Assembly (NCBI GenBank): GCA_963800705.1 | Contig: CAWDBV010000005.1 | Location: forward strand, 124,001-188,000 | Direction: 5' to 3' | Length of the DNA: 64,000 nt | Source of the DNA: CAWDBV01 sp963800705 | GTDB taxonomy: Bacteria > Actinomycetota > Thermoleophilia > Solirubrobacterales > 70-9 | In this document: piece after piece, positions 34,695 through 46,032 of the stretch | How positions within the stretch are numbered: position 1 is the first letter of the stretch | How the letters are laid out: each line of letters opens with the position of its first letter | The notes under the pieces: model-generated | What the model saw: only the letters and a program-made list of their open reading frames with translations | Told to the model about the DNA's origin: nothing | Databases searched by the model: none | Made by a program: the position numbers and the translations under genes

Positions 34695-36391
34695 TAGCCG
34701 CCCCGGGGCTAAGCGGACGGGGATTGGCATTGGCTGGGACCCTCGTCGCACTGCTGAGCGCCGCCTGGGCGCCCTCCGCGGCGGCTGATCCGACCGAGAC
34801 CGTCAATCAGTCCGGCGATTCCGGCGACCTGAACTGCGATGCGACCTGCACACTTCGGGACGCGATCGACGACGTTGATCCGGGCGGCGCCGTTCTCTTC
34901 GCCGCCGGCGTGAACCCGATCGTCGACAGCCCGCTCGGCGTCGACACCGACATGACGATCACCGGCAACGGGGCGGGGGCGACAACGATCAGCGGCGCGT
35001 ATGGCATCGGCACCGCTACCCGGGTCTTCCGGATCTCCGAGGTGATGGCGGCGACGGTCACGATTCGCGGGGTCACGATCACCGGCGGTGAGGCGGCCGA
35101 CGGCAGCGCCGGCGGCGACGGCTCCGACGGCGGCGCGATCCGCAACCTCGGCACGCTCACCCTCGACTCGGTGATCATGACCGGCAACGAAGCCGGCACC
35201 GGAGGGACCGGAACCGCGGGGGTCAACGGCGGCCCGGGAGGCGATGGAGGCAACGGCGGCGCGATCGCCAACGCCGGCGGCGGCACGCTCAACGTCCTCA
35301 ACTCGACCTTCTTCGAAAATCACGCCGGCCCAGCCGGGTCCGGCGGCACCGCCAGCGGAGGAACCGGCGGCGACGGCGGCGAGGGGGGATCCGGCGGCGC
35401 GATCTTCAACGAGGACAACGCGTCGATCGCCACGGTCACCAACTCGACGATTCGCAACAACCTCGCTGGGTCGGCCCAGGCCGGTGGATATGGGCCAACC
35501 GGCGGCGGTCTCGGCGGAGTCGCCGGCCGCGGCGGCGGGATCGCAAACGTCGACGGAACCGTGGAGGTGATCGGATCGACGGTCACCGCGAACAGCGCCG
35601 GTACCGGCTCGATCGGCGGACCCAGCCCTGCGCTCAATGCGTCCGGTACCGCCGGCGGCAACGGCGGCGGGATCAACAACGACAGCGGCGTGGTGGGAGT
35701 CACCAACTCGACTCTGACCGCAAACAGCGCGGGCTCCGGCGGGTCCGGCATCGGGCTGGGTGCCGGGGGCGCCGGCGGCTCGGGCGGGGGTCTGAATCAG
35801 GCTGGTATCCCCGGGAACGTCGAAATCATCAGCTCCACGATCGCGGACAACCACGCCGGGATCGGCGGACTCAACGGCATGGCGACTTCGGCGGTCCACG
35901 GCAGAGGGGGCGGCGTGAACAGGGCTGCCGCCGGCTTCCTGATCTTGCGAAGCACGCTGCTCGCCGCCAATACGTCCCTGGGCGTAAGCCCGAACTGCGC
36001 CGGTGTGACCGACGAGGGTTTCAACCTCGACTTCCCGCACGACCCGGTCTGCGTCGGCTTCGCGAGCGGCGATCCTCAGCTCGGCGGATTGGCCTCGAAC
36101 GGCGGTCCGACCCAGACGATGGCGCTCGGCGCCGGCAGCGCGGCGCTCAACCAGGTCCCGCCCGGCGGCCCGGCCTGTCCCGCGACCGACCAGCGCGGCA
36201 TCCCGCGCCCTCAGGGCGCGACCTGCGACATCGGCGCCTTCGAGCTAGTCGTCCCGCCGGCGGCTGGCGGTGGAGGGGCGGCGGCAGCCGCCCCGGTCAC
36301 GACCCCGCCCCCCGTCACGGCCAAGAAGTGCAAGAAGGGCCGCAAGCTCAAGAAGGGCAAGTGCGTGAGGAAGAAGAGGAAGAGGAAGTAG
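34691..36391 (+). CDS. Secreted beta-helix protein with choice-of-anchor-Q domain and Lys/Cys tail (tandem copy 3)
   Basis: A 566-residue exported protein from GTG 34691. Signal peptide about 8-32 (LVALLSAAWAPSAAA), then LNCDATCTLRDAIDDVDPGG, close to the CSLREA form. Repeated NSTITNN/NSTLTANSAG coils with Gly-rich insertions form the longest helix of the three. The end has NGGPTQTMALGAGSAAL, TDQRGIPRPQ and CDIGAFEL, then a Gly/Ala/Pro linker and KKCKKGRKLKKGKCVRKKRK. The longer open frame upstream runs out of phase through copy 2 and is rejected. Confidence 0.8.
   Translation: MIAAPGLSGRGLALAGTLVALLSAAWAPSAAADPTETVNQSGDSGDLNCDATCTLRDAIDDVDPGGAVLFAAGVNPIVDSPLGVDTDMTITGNGAGATTISGAYGIGTATRVFRISEVMAATVTIRGVTITGGEAADGSAGGDGSDGGAIRNLGTLTLDSVIMTGNEAGTGGTGTAGVNGGPGGDGGNGGAIANAGGGTLNVLNSTFFENHAGPAGSGGTASGGTGGDGGEGGSGGAIFNEDNASIATVTNSTIRNNLAGSAQAGGYGPTGGGLGGVAGRGGGIANVDGTVEVIGSTVTANSAGTGSIGGPSPALNASGTAGGNGGGINNDSGVVGVTNSTLTANSAGSGGSGIGLGAGGAGGSGGGLNQAGIPGNVEIISSTIADNHAGIGGLNGMATSAVHGRGGGVNRAAAGFLILRSTLLAANTSLGVSPNCAGVTDEGFNLDFPHDPVCVGFASGDPQLGGLASNGGPTQTMALGAGSAALNQVPPGGPACPATDQRGIPRPQGATCDIGAFELVVPPAAGGGGAAAAAPVTTPPPVTAKKCKKGRKLKKGKCVRKKRKRK
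36323..36388 (+). repeat. Lys/Cys tail module, copy 4
   Basis: Codes for KKCKKGRKLKKGKCVRKKRK plus Lys; one Lys to Arg change relative to the other copies. Confidence 0.8.
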
Positions 36392-36401
36392 CGAACGCGG
36401 G

Positions 36402-36407
36402 TAGGCT
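36402..36407 (+). promoter_or_regulatory. Putative -10 element (TAGGCT) for the gene at 36414
   Basis: TAGGCT ends six bases before ATG 36414. Fits the leaderless pattern of the window. Confidence 0.45.
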
Positions 36408-36413
36408 CGCGGC

Positions 36414-37058
36414 ATGGAAGTCGTCGTCGTCGGTGGCCACGGGCAGATCGCCCTGCAACTGCTGGGCCTGCTCGCCGAGCGCGGCGACACGGCACGAGGG
36501 TTGATTCGGAACCCGGATCACGCAGCCGACCTGCAAGAAGTCGGCGCCGAGGCGGTTGTCTGCGACCTCGAGGCCGCCGGCGACATCTCCGCCGCGGTCG
36601 GCGAGGCCGACGCGATCGTGTTCGCTGCCGGCGCCGGGCCCGGCAGCGGTCCCGAGCGCAAGACGACGGTCGACCTCGAAGGAGCGCTGAAGTCGATCGA
36701 GGCGTCGAAGAAGAACGGGATCGGCCGCTTCCTGATCGTGAGCTCGATCGGAGCGCATGCGCCGCCCGACGGCGACGAGACCTTCTCCGTCTACCTGCGC
36801 GCCAAGGCCGCCGCCGACGAGGCGGTTGCCGCGAGCGGCCTCGACTACACGATCGTCCGCCCCGGCAGCCTCACCGACGACCCGGGTACCGGGAAGATCG
36901 ACGCCACCACCGAGCTCGGCGGCCGCGGCCCGATTCCGCGCGACGACGTCGCCGCGACGCTGCTCGGCTGCCTCGACGAGCCGGCGACGATCGGCAAGAC
37001 CTTCGAGGTCTTCGGCGGCGACGACGAGATCGCCGAAGCGCTGAAAAAGCTCGGCTAG
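36414..37058 (+). CDS. NAD(P)H-binding atypical SDR (YwnB/HSCARG-like)
   Basis: A 214-residue Rossmann protein of the SDR_a5 kind. It begins MEVVVVGGHGQIALQLL with the NAD(P)-binding glycines; other marks are DAIVFAAGAG, RFLIVSSIGAHAP and LDYTIVRPGSLTDDPGTG. The usual SDR Tyr-x-x-x-Lys is replaced by YLRAKAAAD, which keeps a Tyr and Lys. Often annotated as a putative NAD-dependent epimerase or redox sensor. Substrate unknown. 30 bases upstream of uvrB. Confidence 0.87.
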   Translation: MEVVVVGGHGQIALQLLGLLAERGDTARGLIRNPDHAADLQEVGAEAVVCDLEAAGDISAAVGEADAIVFAAGAGPGSGPERKTTVDLEGALKSIEASKKNGIGRFLIVSSIGAHAPPDGDETFSVYLRAKAAADEAVAASGLDYTIVRPGSLTDDPGTGKIDATTELGGRGPIPRDDVAATLLGCLDEPATIGKTFEVFGGDDEIAEALKKLG

Positions 37059-37076
37059 CCGGGCCGACCGCCCCGC

Positions 37077-37082
37077 TAGGCT
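37077..37082 (+). promoter_or_regulatory. Putative -10 element (TAGGCT) for uvrB
   Basis: TAGGCT ends six bases before GTG 37089, with no Shine-Dalgarno sequence. Any LexA box would have to lie upstream; I did not see one. Confidence 0.45.
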
Positions 37083-37088
37083 GGCTCG

Positions 37089-39083
37089 GTGCCGAAGTTC
37101 AAGCTCAATCCGGCCTACACGCCGACCGCCGACCAACCGAAGGCGATCGAGGGGCTCGCCGAGGGAATCGAGGACGACGAGTCGTTCCTGACCCTGCTCG
37201 GCGCGACCGGGACAGGGAAGACGTTCACGATGGCGGCGACGATCGAGGAGCTGCAGCGGCCGGCGCTGGTTATCGCCCACAACAAGACGCTCGCCGCGCA
37301 GCTCTGCAACGAGTTCCGCGAGTTCTTCCCCGACAACTCGGTCGAGTACTTCGTCAGCTATTACGACTACTACCAGCCCGAGGCGTACGTCCCGGCGCAG
37401 GACCTCTACATCGAGAAGGACTCGTCGATCAACGACGAGATCGACCGCCTTCGCCACGCCGCAACCGCGTCGCTGTTCGCGCGCAAGGACGTGCTGATCG
37501 TCGCCTCGGTCTCGTGCATCTACGGGATCGGCTCGCCGAAGCTCTACCGCGAGCAGATGCAGATGTTCAAGGTCGGCGAGGAGATCGACCGCGACACCGT
37601 CTTCAGGCAGCTGGTCGGGATGCAGTACTCGCGCAATGACACCGCGCTCGCCCGGGGCACCTTCCGCGCCCGCGGCGAGGTGCTCGAGATCTATCCCGCA
37701 TATGCCGAGTCCGCGTACCGGATCGGCCTGTTCGGTGACGAGATCGAGGGGATCCAGCACTTCGACCCGCTCACCGGCGAGGTCCTCGACGAGATCGACC
37801 ACGTCTCGATCTGGCCTGCGACCCACTATGTGACCGCCGATGACGAGATGGACCGCACCGTTGAGTCGATCGGGCACGAGCTCGACCAGCAGGTGGCGCT
37901 GTTCGAGGAGCAGGGCAAGCAGCTCGAGGCGCACCGCCTCCAGCAGCGGACCAAGTACGACATCGAGATGCTGCGCGAGGTCGGCTTCTGCTCGGGGATC
38001 GAGAACTACTCGCGGATCCTCGACGACCGCCCCGCCGGCAGCGCCCCGCACACGCTGATCGACTACTTCCCCGACGACTTCGTCGTCTTCGTCGACGAGT
38101 CGCACCAGACGATTCCGCAGCTCGGCGGCATGTACGAGGGCGACCACTCGCGCAAGAACACCCTCGTCGAGCACGGCTTCCGGCTCCCCTCGGCAATCGA
38201 CAACCGGCCGCTCAAGTTCGACGAGTTCCTCGAGCGGGTCCCGCGGCTGGTCATGGTCTCGGCGACCCCGGGGCCGTTCGAGCGCGAGAAGTCGTCGCGG
38301 GTCGTCGAGCAGATCGTTCGCCCGACCGGCATCGTCGACCCCGAGGTCGAGGTGCGCGAGACCCGCAACCAGATCGACGACCTCATGAACGAGGTCCGCG
38401 AGCGGGCCGACCGCGACGAGCGCGTCCTGGTCACGACGCTGACCAAGAAGATGGCCGAGGACCTGACCGAGTACCTGCTCGAGTACGGGTTCCGTGTCCG
38501 CTACCTGCACTCGGAGATCGACACCCTGGAGCGGATCCAGATCATCCGCCAGCTGCGGCTCGGCGAGTACGACGTCCTGGTCGGCGTCAACCTGCTCCGC
38601 GAGGGGCTCGACCTGCCCGAGGTGTCGCTGGTCGCGATCCTCGACGCAGACAAGGAGGGCTTCCTGCGCGGTGAGACGAGCCTGATCCAAACGATCGGGC
38701 GGGCGGCGCGGAACGTCCAGGGCCGGGTGCTGATGTACGCCGACAAGGAGACCGAGGCGATGCGCACGGCGATCAGCGAGACCGATCGCCGCCGCAAGAT
38801 CCAGGTCGCCTACAACGAGGCGCACGGGATCACCCCGGAGACGGTCCGAAAGGGGATCTCAGACATGAGCGAGTTCCTGGCGATGGAGTCGACTGCGCCG
38901 GCGCGCCGGCGGACCCGGGTCGACGACGGCGAGACCCGCACCCCGGAGGAGCTCGAGCGGATCTGCCGCGAGCTCGAGGAGGAGATGCTCGCCGCCGCCG
39001 AGGAGCTGCGCTTCGAGGAAGCGGCGAGGATCCGCGACGAGCTCAAGGAGCTGCGCAGGGACCTGGAAGCGATCCGGGCGTAG
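37089..39083 (+). CDS. uvrB: Excinuclease ABC subunit B
   Basis: A 664-residue helicase-like damage-verifying subunit of nucleotide excision repair. Walker A is LGATGTGKTFTMA near residue 40; the beta-hairpin is YYDYYQPEAYVPAQD; Walker B is VFVDESHQTIPQ; helicase motifs V/VI are LREGLDLPEVSLV and QTIGRAARN. A C-terminal UVR motif (about 625-660, ELEEEMLAAAEELRFEEAA) binds UvrC or UvrA. GTG start. uvrA lies downstream at 41770 on the same strand. Confidence 0.97.
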   Translation: MPKFKLNPAYTPTADQPKAIEGLAEGIEDDESFLTLLGATGTGKTFTMAATIEELQRPALVIAHNKTLAAQLCNEFREFFPDNSVEYFVSYYDYYQPEAYVPAQDLYIEKDSSINDEIDRLRHAATASLFARKDVLIVASVSCIYGIGSPKLYREQMQMFKVGEEIDRDTVFRQLVGMQYSRNDTALARGTFRARGEVLEIYPAYAESAYRIGLFGDEIEGIQHFDPLTGEVLDEIDHVSIWPATHYVTADDEMDRTVESIGHELDQQVALFEEQGKQLEAHRLQQRTKYDIEMLREVGFCSGIENYSRILDDRPAGSAPHTLIDYFPDDFVVFVDESHQTIPQLGGMYEGDHSRKNTLVEHGFRLPSAIDNRPLKFDEFLERVPRLVMVSATPGPFEREKSSRVVEQIVRPTGIVDPEVEVRETRNQIDDLMNEVRERADRDERVLVTTLTKKMAEDLTEYLLEYGFRVRYLHSEIDTLERIQIIRQLRLGEYDVLVGVNLLREGLDLPEVSLVAILDADKEGFLRGETSLIQTIGRAARNVQGRVLMYADKETEAMRTAISETDRRRKIQVAYNEAHGITPETVRKGISDMSEFLAMESTAPARRRTRVDDGETRTPEELERICRELEEEMLAAAEELRFEEAARIRDELKELRRDLEAIRA

Positions 39084-39086
39084 GAT
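39081..39086 (+). promoter_or_regulatory. Putative -10 element (TAGGAT) overlapping the uvrB stop
   Basis: TAGGAT ends seven bases before GTG 39094, and its TAG is the uvrB stop codon. Same stop-codon-in-promoter arrangement as at 11347. Confidence 0.45.
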
Positions 39087-39093
39087 CCGCGGC

Positions 39094-40083
39094 GTGGCAA
39101 ACCCCCTGCAGCGCGCCGCCCGCCGGGCGGCGAAGAGGATGAACTCGCTCGCGATGCGGCCGGTCGGCATCCCGCCGCGCTCCGGCTCGCTCGACAGGGT
39201 GGTCGAGGACAAGATCGTGCTGGTCACCGGCGCCTCGTCGGGGATCGGCGAGGCGGCCGCGCGCCAGGTCGGTGCCGCCCGCGGCACGGTGCTGCTCGTG
39301 GCGCGCAGCCGCGAGAAGCTCGAGACGCTGGTCGGCGAGATCGAGGCCGATGGCGGAACCGCGCACGCCTACCCCTGCGATCTGACCGATTACGAGGCGA
39401 TCGACGAGATGACCGCCAAGGTGCTCGCCGAGCACGGGCGCGTCGACATCCTGATCAACAACGCCGGGCGCTCGATCCGCCGCGCGATCGAGGACTCCTA
39501 CGACCGTTTCCACGACTTCGAGCGCACGATGCAGCTCAACTACTTCGCCGCGGTCCGCCTGATGCTCGCCTTCCTGCCCGGGATGCGGGAGCGAAAGAGC
39601 GGCCAGATCGTCAACGTCTCGACGATGGGGGTGCAGACGCGGGTGCCGCGGTTCGGTGCCTACATCGCCTCGAAGGCGGCCCTCGACACCCTCTCGGACT
39701 CGATCCAGGCCGAGGTCTCGAACCAGGGCGTGCGACTGACCACGATCCACATGCCGCTAGTCCGCACGCCGATGATCGCCCCGACCGGGATCTACAAGAA
39801 CTTCCCCGCGCTCACCCCCGAGCAGGCGGCCGAGATGATCACCGACGCGATCGTGCGGCGGCCGCGGCGTGTCGTACCGCCGTTCGGCCAGGCCGCGGCA
39901 TTCGCCGACGCCGTCACCCCGCGGATGATGGACACGGTCCGCAACCGCGGCTTCCGGATGTTCCGCGACTCGAAGAGCCGGAAGCCGAAGGAGGGGGAGG
40001 CGGCGCCGACGGGCGAGGGCGAGGAGGGCGTGAGCGCGGCCGAGCAGGCCTTCGCGCGCGCTACCCGCGGCACGTACTGGTAG
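39094..40083 (+). CDS. Short-chain dehydrogenase/reductase with N- and C-terminal extensions
   Basis: A 329-residue classical SDR. The cofactor motif is VTGASSGIGEAAARQ near residue 44; NNAGRS is the structural motif; the active site is Ser in NVSTMGVQT with Tyr and Lys in AYIASKAAL. A basic start of about 35 residues and a polar end (KSRKPKEGEAAPTGEG) lie outside the core. Similar to the reductase domains of acyl-CoA reductases, so a lipid substrate is possible, but not shown. GTG 39094. Confidence 0.9.
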   Translation: MANPLQRAARRAAKRMNSLAMRPVGIPPRSGSLDRVVEDKIVLVTGASSGIGEAAARQVGAARGTVLLVARSREKLETLVGEIEADGGTAHAYPCDLTDYEAIDEMTAKVLAEHGRVDILINNAGRSIRRAIEDSYDRFHDFERTMQLNYFAAVRLMLAFLPGMRERKSGQIVNVSTMGVQTRVPRFGAYIASKAALDTLSDSIQAEVSNQGVRLTTIHMPLVRTPMIAPTGIYKNFPALTPEQAAEMITDAIVRRPRRVVPPFGQAAAFADAVTPRMMDTVRNRGFRMFRDSKSRKPKEGEAAPTGEGEEGVSAAEQAFARATRGTYW

Positions 40084-40091
40084 CCCGCGCC

Positions 40092-40097
40092 TAGAAT
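40092..40097 (+). promoter_or_regulatory. Putative -10 element (TAGAAT) for the gene at 40105
   Basis: TAGAAT, one base from consensus, ends seven bases before ATG 40105. One of the clearest leaderless candidates in the window. Confidence 0.55.
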
Positions 40098-40104
40098 CCC
40101 CTCT

Positions 40105-40533
40105 ATGGAGCGAGAGCAGATCGAAACGAAGCTCGAGGAGATTGGCGCCGGCGCCGCGCAGGCGCGCTCCGAGCTCGACCGCCTGATCGACCAGGTCGAG
40201 GCGCTGCGCTCGAGCTTCGAAACCGCCGCCGAAACCCCGGAGCCCGGGCCGGCGCCCGACCCGAGCCCGCCGACCCCGATGCCGGACCCGAAGCCGGGGC
40301 CGCCGATGCCCGAGCCGGCCCCGACGCCCCCCGAAGAGCCAGATCCGGTGCCGCCGCCCCAGATCTCGGCGAACGACAGCGGCAGCGGCGATTCCGGCGC
40401 CCGCCTGGTCGCGATGAAGATGGCCGTCGACGGCGGTTCGCGGGAGGAGATCGCAGCCGAGCTCGAGGCCAAGTTTCCAGCCGCCGACCGCGACGCAGTG
40501 CTCGAAGACGTCCTGGCGCGCGCGGGCCGCTAG
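40105..40533 (+). CDS. Uncharacterised protein: coiled coil, Pro-rich linker, C-terminal helical domain
   Basis: A 142-residue soluble protein. Residues 1-45 look like a coiled coil (QIETKLEEIGAGAAQARSEL), 46-90 are a Pro/Glu/Asp-rich linker with PDPKPGPPMPEPAP-type repeats, and 95-142 form a helical domain (RLVAMKMAVDGGSREEIAAE onward) like a helix-turn unit. I do not recognise a family. Its stop shares CTAG 40530-40533 with the convergent VOC gene. Confidence 0.7.
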   Translation: MEREQIETKLEEIGAGAAQARSELDRLIDQVEALRSSFETAAETPEPGPAPDPSPPTPMPDPKPGPPMPEPAPTPPEEPDPVPPPQISANDSGSGDSGARLVAMKMAVDGGSREEIAAELEAKFPAADRDAVLEDVLARAGR

Positions 40534-40985
40534 CCGCCCGGCGGCTTCAACGTCCCCGGGCCGCCGCCCGCCCTGGCGCCGGCCGTGTACTCGGCCATGT
40601 CCTGGCTCCAGAACTCGACCACGTTGCCGTCGGGGTCGGTGACGTAGATCGCCCGCCCGGGGCCGAGCTGGATCGGGCCCTCGACCTCGACGCCCGTGGC
40701 CCGTATCCGCTCCGCCAGTCGGTCGATCTCCGGCTCGGCGACGTGGAAGGCGAAGTGGACGTGGGCGCCGCCGCGCCCGCCGGCGAGCCCGACCTGTTCG
40801 GTCCAGAGCCCGAGGCGCGCGCTGTCGCCGACCAGGTACCAGTAGCGCCCCTCGGCGCCCTCTCCGTAGAGCGTCTCCTCGAAGCCGAGCGCGTCGCGAT
40901 AGAAGCGGCGGGCCGCTTCGAGATCGGCGACCTCGAGCACCAATTCCGAGATCGCTGTCGCCGCTGGACGGTCGGTCGAGGCCAC
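40530..40985 (-). CDS. VOC (glyoxalase/bleomycin resistance) family protein
   Basis: A 151-residue vicinal-oxygen-chelate protein with one paired beta-alpha-beta module. LVLEVADLEAARRFYRDALG opens it; HVHFAFHV and IYVTDPDGNVVEFWSQD carry likely metal ligands (His, Glu). It ends with a Gly/Pro-rich tail. Members include lyases, dioxygenases and drug-binding proteins; the activity is not predictable here. GTG 40985. Unrelated to the two-module protein at 14254. Confidence 0.87.
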   Translation of the reverse strand: MASTDRPAATAISELVLEVADLEAARRFYRDALGFEETLYGEGAEGRYWYLVGDSARLGLWTEQVGLAGGRGGAHVHFAFHVAEPEIDRLAERIRATGVEVEGPIQLGPGRAIYVTDPDGNVVEFWSQDMAEYTAGARAGGGPGTLKPPGG

Positions 40986-41079
40986 GACGCGAAGCTACAG
41001 GAGGCTGCCGACTTCCTGGTATCTTCAGCCGCGACTAGCCTGATTAGCCAGGTACAACAGAAAGGGTGCAGGACTGCTT

Positions 41080-41649
41080 ATGCGCAAGCTCATGATTCTC
41101 GCAACAGCGGGTGCTCTCCTCGTCGGCACGGTCGCCGCGACCGAGACTGCCGCGGCCGGGAGCGGCACCGACGCCGTTGCCGCAAAGAAGAAGAAGTGCA
41201 AGGCGAAGGGAGCGTCTGCCAGCAAGAAGAAGAAGTGCAAAGCGGCCGCCGATCCGCGAACGCTGATCAGCGGCAAGGTGTTCGCGCGCCTGTTCGCGAA
41301 CTTCGTCAACAAGACAACGCTCTACGAGACCTACTCGTTCTGCAGCACCGGGGGGATGAAGTACGTCGGCACGCTCATGGATGTCGATCCGGAGTCGAGC
41401 ACGGTCGGCCAGTCGGTGACCACGACCTACACCGGGATCTGGAACATCATCAGCGCGACCACCGACATCCAGACCAGCATCCAGCTGGGCCTGGTCTACG
41501 GCGGAATCAGCGCAGTCGACAGCAGCGGCCAGCCGGCTCGGCCGTCCTCGCTGCCGGCGACGCTGCGAGCGATCACGTTCCCGCAAGGCAGCTCCGCCGC
41601 GTTCATCGACAGTGACCAGTTCACCGTCGGCCTCGGCGCGATCTGCTGA
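41080..41649 (+). CDS. Small secreted protein with Lys/Cys patches after the signal peptide
   Basis: A 189-residue exported protein. The signal peptide (about 1-26) is followed by KKKKCKAKGASASKKKKCK at about residues 36-54, a doubled form of the Lys/Cys motif seen elsewhere in the window, and then a roughly 130-residue domain with FCSTGGMKYVGTLMDVDP and a final GLGAIC. Cys residues near both ends could pair. No family recognised. A terminator hairpin follows. Confidence 0.7.
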   Translation: MRKLMILATAGALLVGTVAATETAAAGSGTDAVAAKKKKCKAKGASASKKKKCKAAADPRTLISGKVFARLFANFVNKTTLYETYSFCSTGGMKYVGTLMDVDPESSTVGQSVTTTYTGIWNIISATTDIQTSIQLGLVYGGISAVDSSGQPARPSSLPATLRAITFPQGSSAAFIDSDQFTVGLGAIC

Positions 41650-41672
41650 TCGCACCCAGGAATTAGCGAGGC

Positions 41673-41701
41673 AACCGGCGCGGCCCCAGGCCGCGCCGGT
41701 T
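41673..41701 (+). terminator. Intrinsic-type terminator between 41649 and uvrA
   Basis: A perfect 13-base-pair GC-rich stem (41673-41685 with 41689-41701) and three-base loop, followed by the T-rich CTCGTTCT. Confidence 0.8.
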
Positions 41702-41755
41702 CTCGTTCTGGGCCCGAATGACGAGAAACCAGGGGGGAACAACCGTTCGCTTGCG

Positions 41756-41761
41756 TAGAAT
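41756..41761 (+). promoter_or_regulatory. Putative -10 element (TAGAAT) for uvrA
   Basis: TAGAAT ends eight bases before GTG 41770, after the terminator. A leaderless or nearly leaderless uvrA transcript is implied. Confidence 0.55.
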
Positions 41762-41769
41762 CGACGTGA

Positions 41770-44752
<2,983 letters not shown>

Positions 44753-44775
44753 CTCTTATTCGGTTGTAGTTGCGG

Positions 44776-45285
44776 CTAAGCCTCGGTGCTGAACTCCCGG
44801 CTCGGGCCCGGGCTGGGGCGGGAGCGCATGCTCGAGGGCGCGTCCGTGGTCAGTGCCAGCGAGATGCTTGCTCGGCTGAGCACCCCGGCGACGAACAGCC
44901 CGGCGGTGCCGGCGAGCGCCAGCCAGGCGCCGGTGGTCGGGTCGGGCGTCACCGTGCCGGCTGGCACGATCGCGGACTCGACATTGGGCGGCGGGTCGAT
45001 GATCTGAGAGCCGACGATCAGCAGCGCGAGGGCGCTCAGCGGCAGCAGCCATGCGGCGAACCGGTCGCGGCCGGTGAGCTGCTCGTAGGCGACGTACAGC
45101 GCTGCCGCCGCAATCGCGGCGAGCACGATGTCGAGCGTCTCGAACACGCCCCAGGCGTTGCCGATCGGGATGTCGGCGTTCGGGGGCGTACCTGGTGTGA
45201 CGTACCAGTCGAGCGAGAGGCTGATCAGCAGCAGGACGCTGCCGATCAGCACAAGGATCGGACGGGCGTCGATTCGTGCGGGCAT
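44776..45285 (-). CDS. Four-helix membrane protein, unknown function
   Basis: A 169-residue integral membrane protein with hydrophobic segments at about 9-27, 47-65, 75-92 and 128-146, and extracellular-looking Pro-rich loops (TPGTPPNADIPIG, DPPPNVESAIVPAG). ATG 45285 is chosen because a strong AGGAGGT lies six bases upstream; the longer open frame has none and is Arg-rich. Not assigned to a family. Divergent from the HdeD-like gene. Confidence 0.75.
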   Translation of the reverse strand: MPARIDARPILVLIGSVLLLISLSLDWYVTPGTPPNADIPIGNAWGVFETLDIVLAAIAAAALYVAYEQLTGRDRFAAWLLPLSALALLIVGSQIIDPPPNVESAIVPAGTVTPDPTTGAWLALAGTAGLFVAGVLSRASISLALTTDAPSSMRSRPSPGPSREFSTEA

Positions 45286-45439
45286 TCCCTTACCTCCTGG
45301 ATCTCCGTGTTTGTCGCAGCGCCGTCCCGGCGCCTGCGCGGGCTCGCCTCGGTACGAGGCAATTTGCCGGACCGTACCCCCGTGTCTGGACCGCAAACTC
45401 GAGTCGGCCCGGGAGCGCGCTAGTTGCGGCAGCCGCACG

Positions 45440-45445
45440 TATGCT
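45440..45445 (+). promoter_or_regulatory. Possible -10 element (TATGCT) for the HdeD-like gene
   Basis: TATGCT lies 36 bases before TTG 45482 in the 196-base divergent gap; the gene has its own AAAGGAAA ribosome site. No clear -35. The rest of the gap shows no recognisable element. Confidence 0.3.
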
Positions 45446-45481
45446 GCGAGCGATCTAGTTCCTGACACGAAAGGAAACAAA

Positions 45482-46024
45482 TTGGCAACTGCTGACAACC
45501 TGACCGAGGATTACGGAGTCACTCGGCCCTGGGTTTACATCGTCCTGGGCCTGTTCTCGGTCGCGGTCGGTGTCGTAGCGCTGACGCATCCGAAGGACTC
45601 GCTGCTCGTCCTCGGGCTGCTTTTCGGCGTGCTGGTGCTTGTGTGGGGGTCGGCATACCTCGTCACGGCGTTCGAGAAGGGCCTGTCCGCCGGACAATCG
45701 GCCCTGCTCGTGTTCGTCGGCCTGTTCGGCCTCGTAGCGGGGCTGTTCGCCGTCGTCCATCCTGGCGAGAGCGTCATCGTGCTGCTGCTCGCGATCGGCT
45801 TCTGGTTCATCATCACCGGAGCCGCCGAAGTTGCGCACGGCTTCTCGCACAGCGAGCATCGGCTGCTCTACATCCTGATCGGGCTGGTGAGCATCGCGGC
45901 CGGCGTGATCGTGATCTCCGACCCGGACATCGGGCTTCGCACCCTGGCCCTGCTGTTCGGCCTCGGGTTCATCGTCCGAGGGGTCATCTCGATCGCGCTC
46001 GGATTCGCGGTCAAGCGCGCCTAG
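45482..46024 (+). CDS. HdeD-like (DUF308) membrane protein
   Basis: A 180-residue protein with six hydrophobic segments arranged as repeated two-helix units, matching DUF308/HdeD: YIVLGLFSVAVGVVALTHP, LFGLVAGLFAVVHPGESV and LIGLVSIAAGVIVISDPDIG. HdeD of E. coli is linked with acid resistance; the role here is not known. TTG 45482 is chosen for the preceding AAAGGAAA and the start ATADNLTEDYG. The stop precedes the acyltransferase start by eight bases. Confidence 0.87.
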   Translation: MATADNLTEDYGVTRPWVYIVLGLFSVAVGVVALTHPKDSLLVLGLLFGVLVLVWGSAYLVTAFEKGLSAGQSALLVFVGLFGLVAGLFAVVHPGESVIVLLLAIGFWFIITGAAEVAHGFSHSEHRLLYILIGLVSIAAGVIVISDPDIGLRTLALLFGLGFIVRGVISIALGFAVKRA

Positions 46025-46027
46025 GAG
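46023..46027 (+). promoter_or_regulatory. Ribosome binding site deciding a CTG start
   Basis: AGGAG five bases before CTG 46033, overlapping the preceding TAG stop. The acyltransferase frame has no ATG, GTG or TTG for more than 100 bases on either side of this point. Confidence 0.45.
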
Positions 46028-46032
46028 CGCTC

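Noticed and set aside
32000..36300. GGCGGC-rich tracts that could pass for a repeat array or CRISPR
   Set aside because: They are in-frame Gly codons of beta-helix coils with irregular spacing; no conserved repeat-spacer pattern.
36348..38825. 825-codon open frame on the minus strand
   Set aside because: Antisense to uvrB and the SDR-like gene; composition typical of a GC-driven shadow frame.
44753..44775. Terminator after uvrA
   Set aside because: A short CTTAG/CTAAG match is present, but the loop is long and the stem weak.
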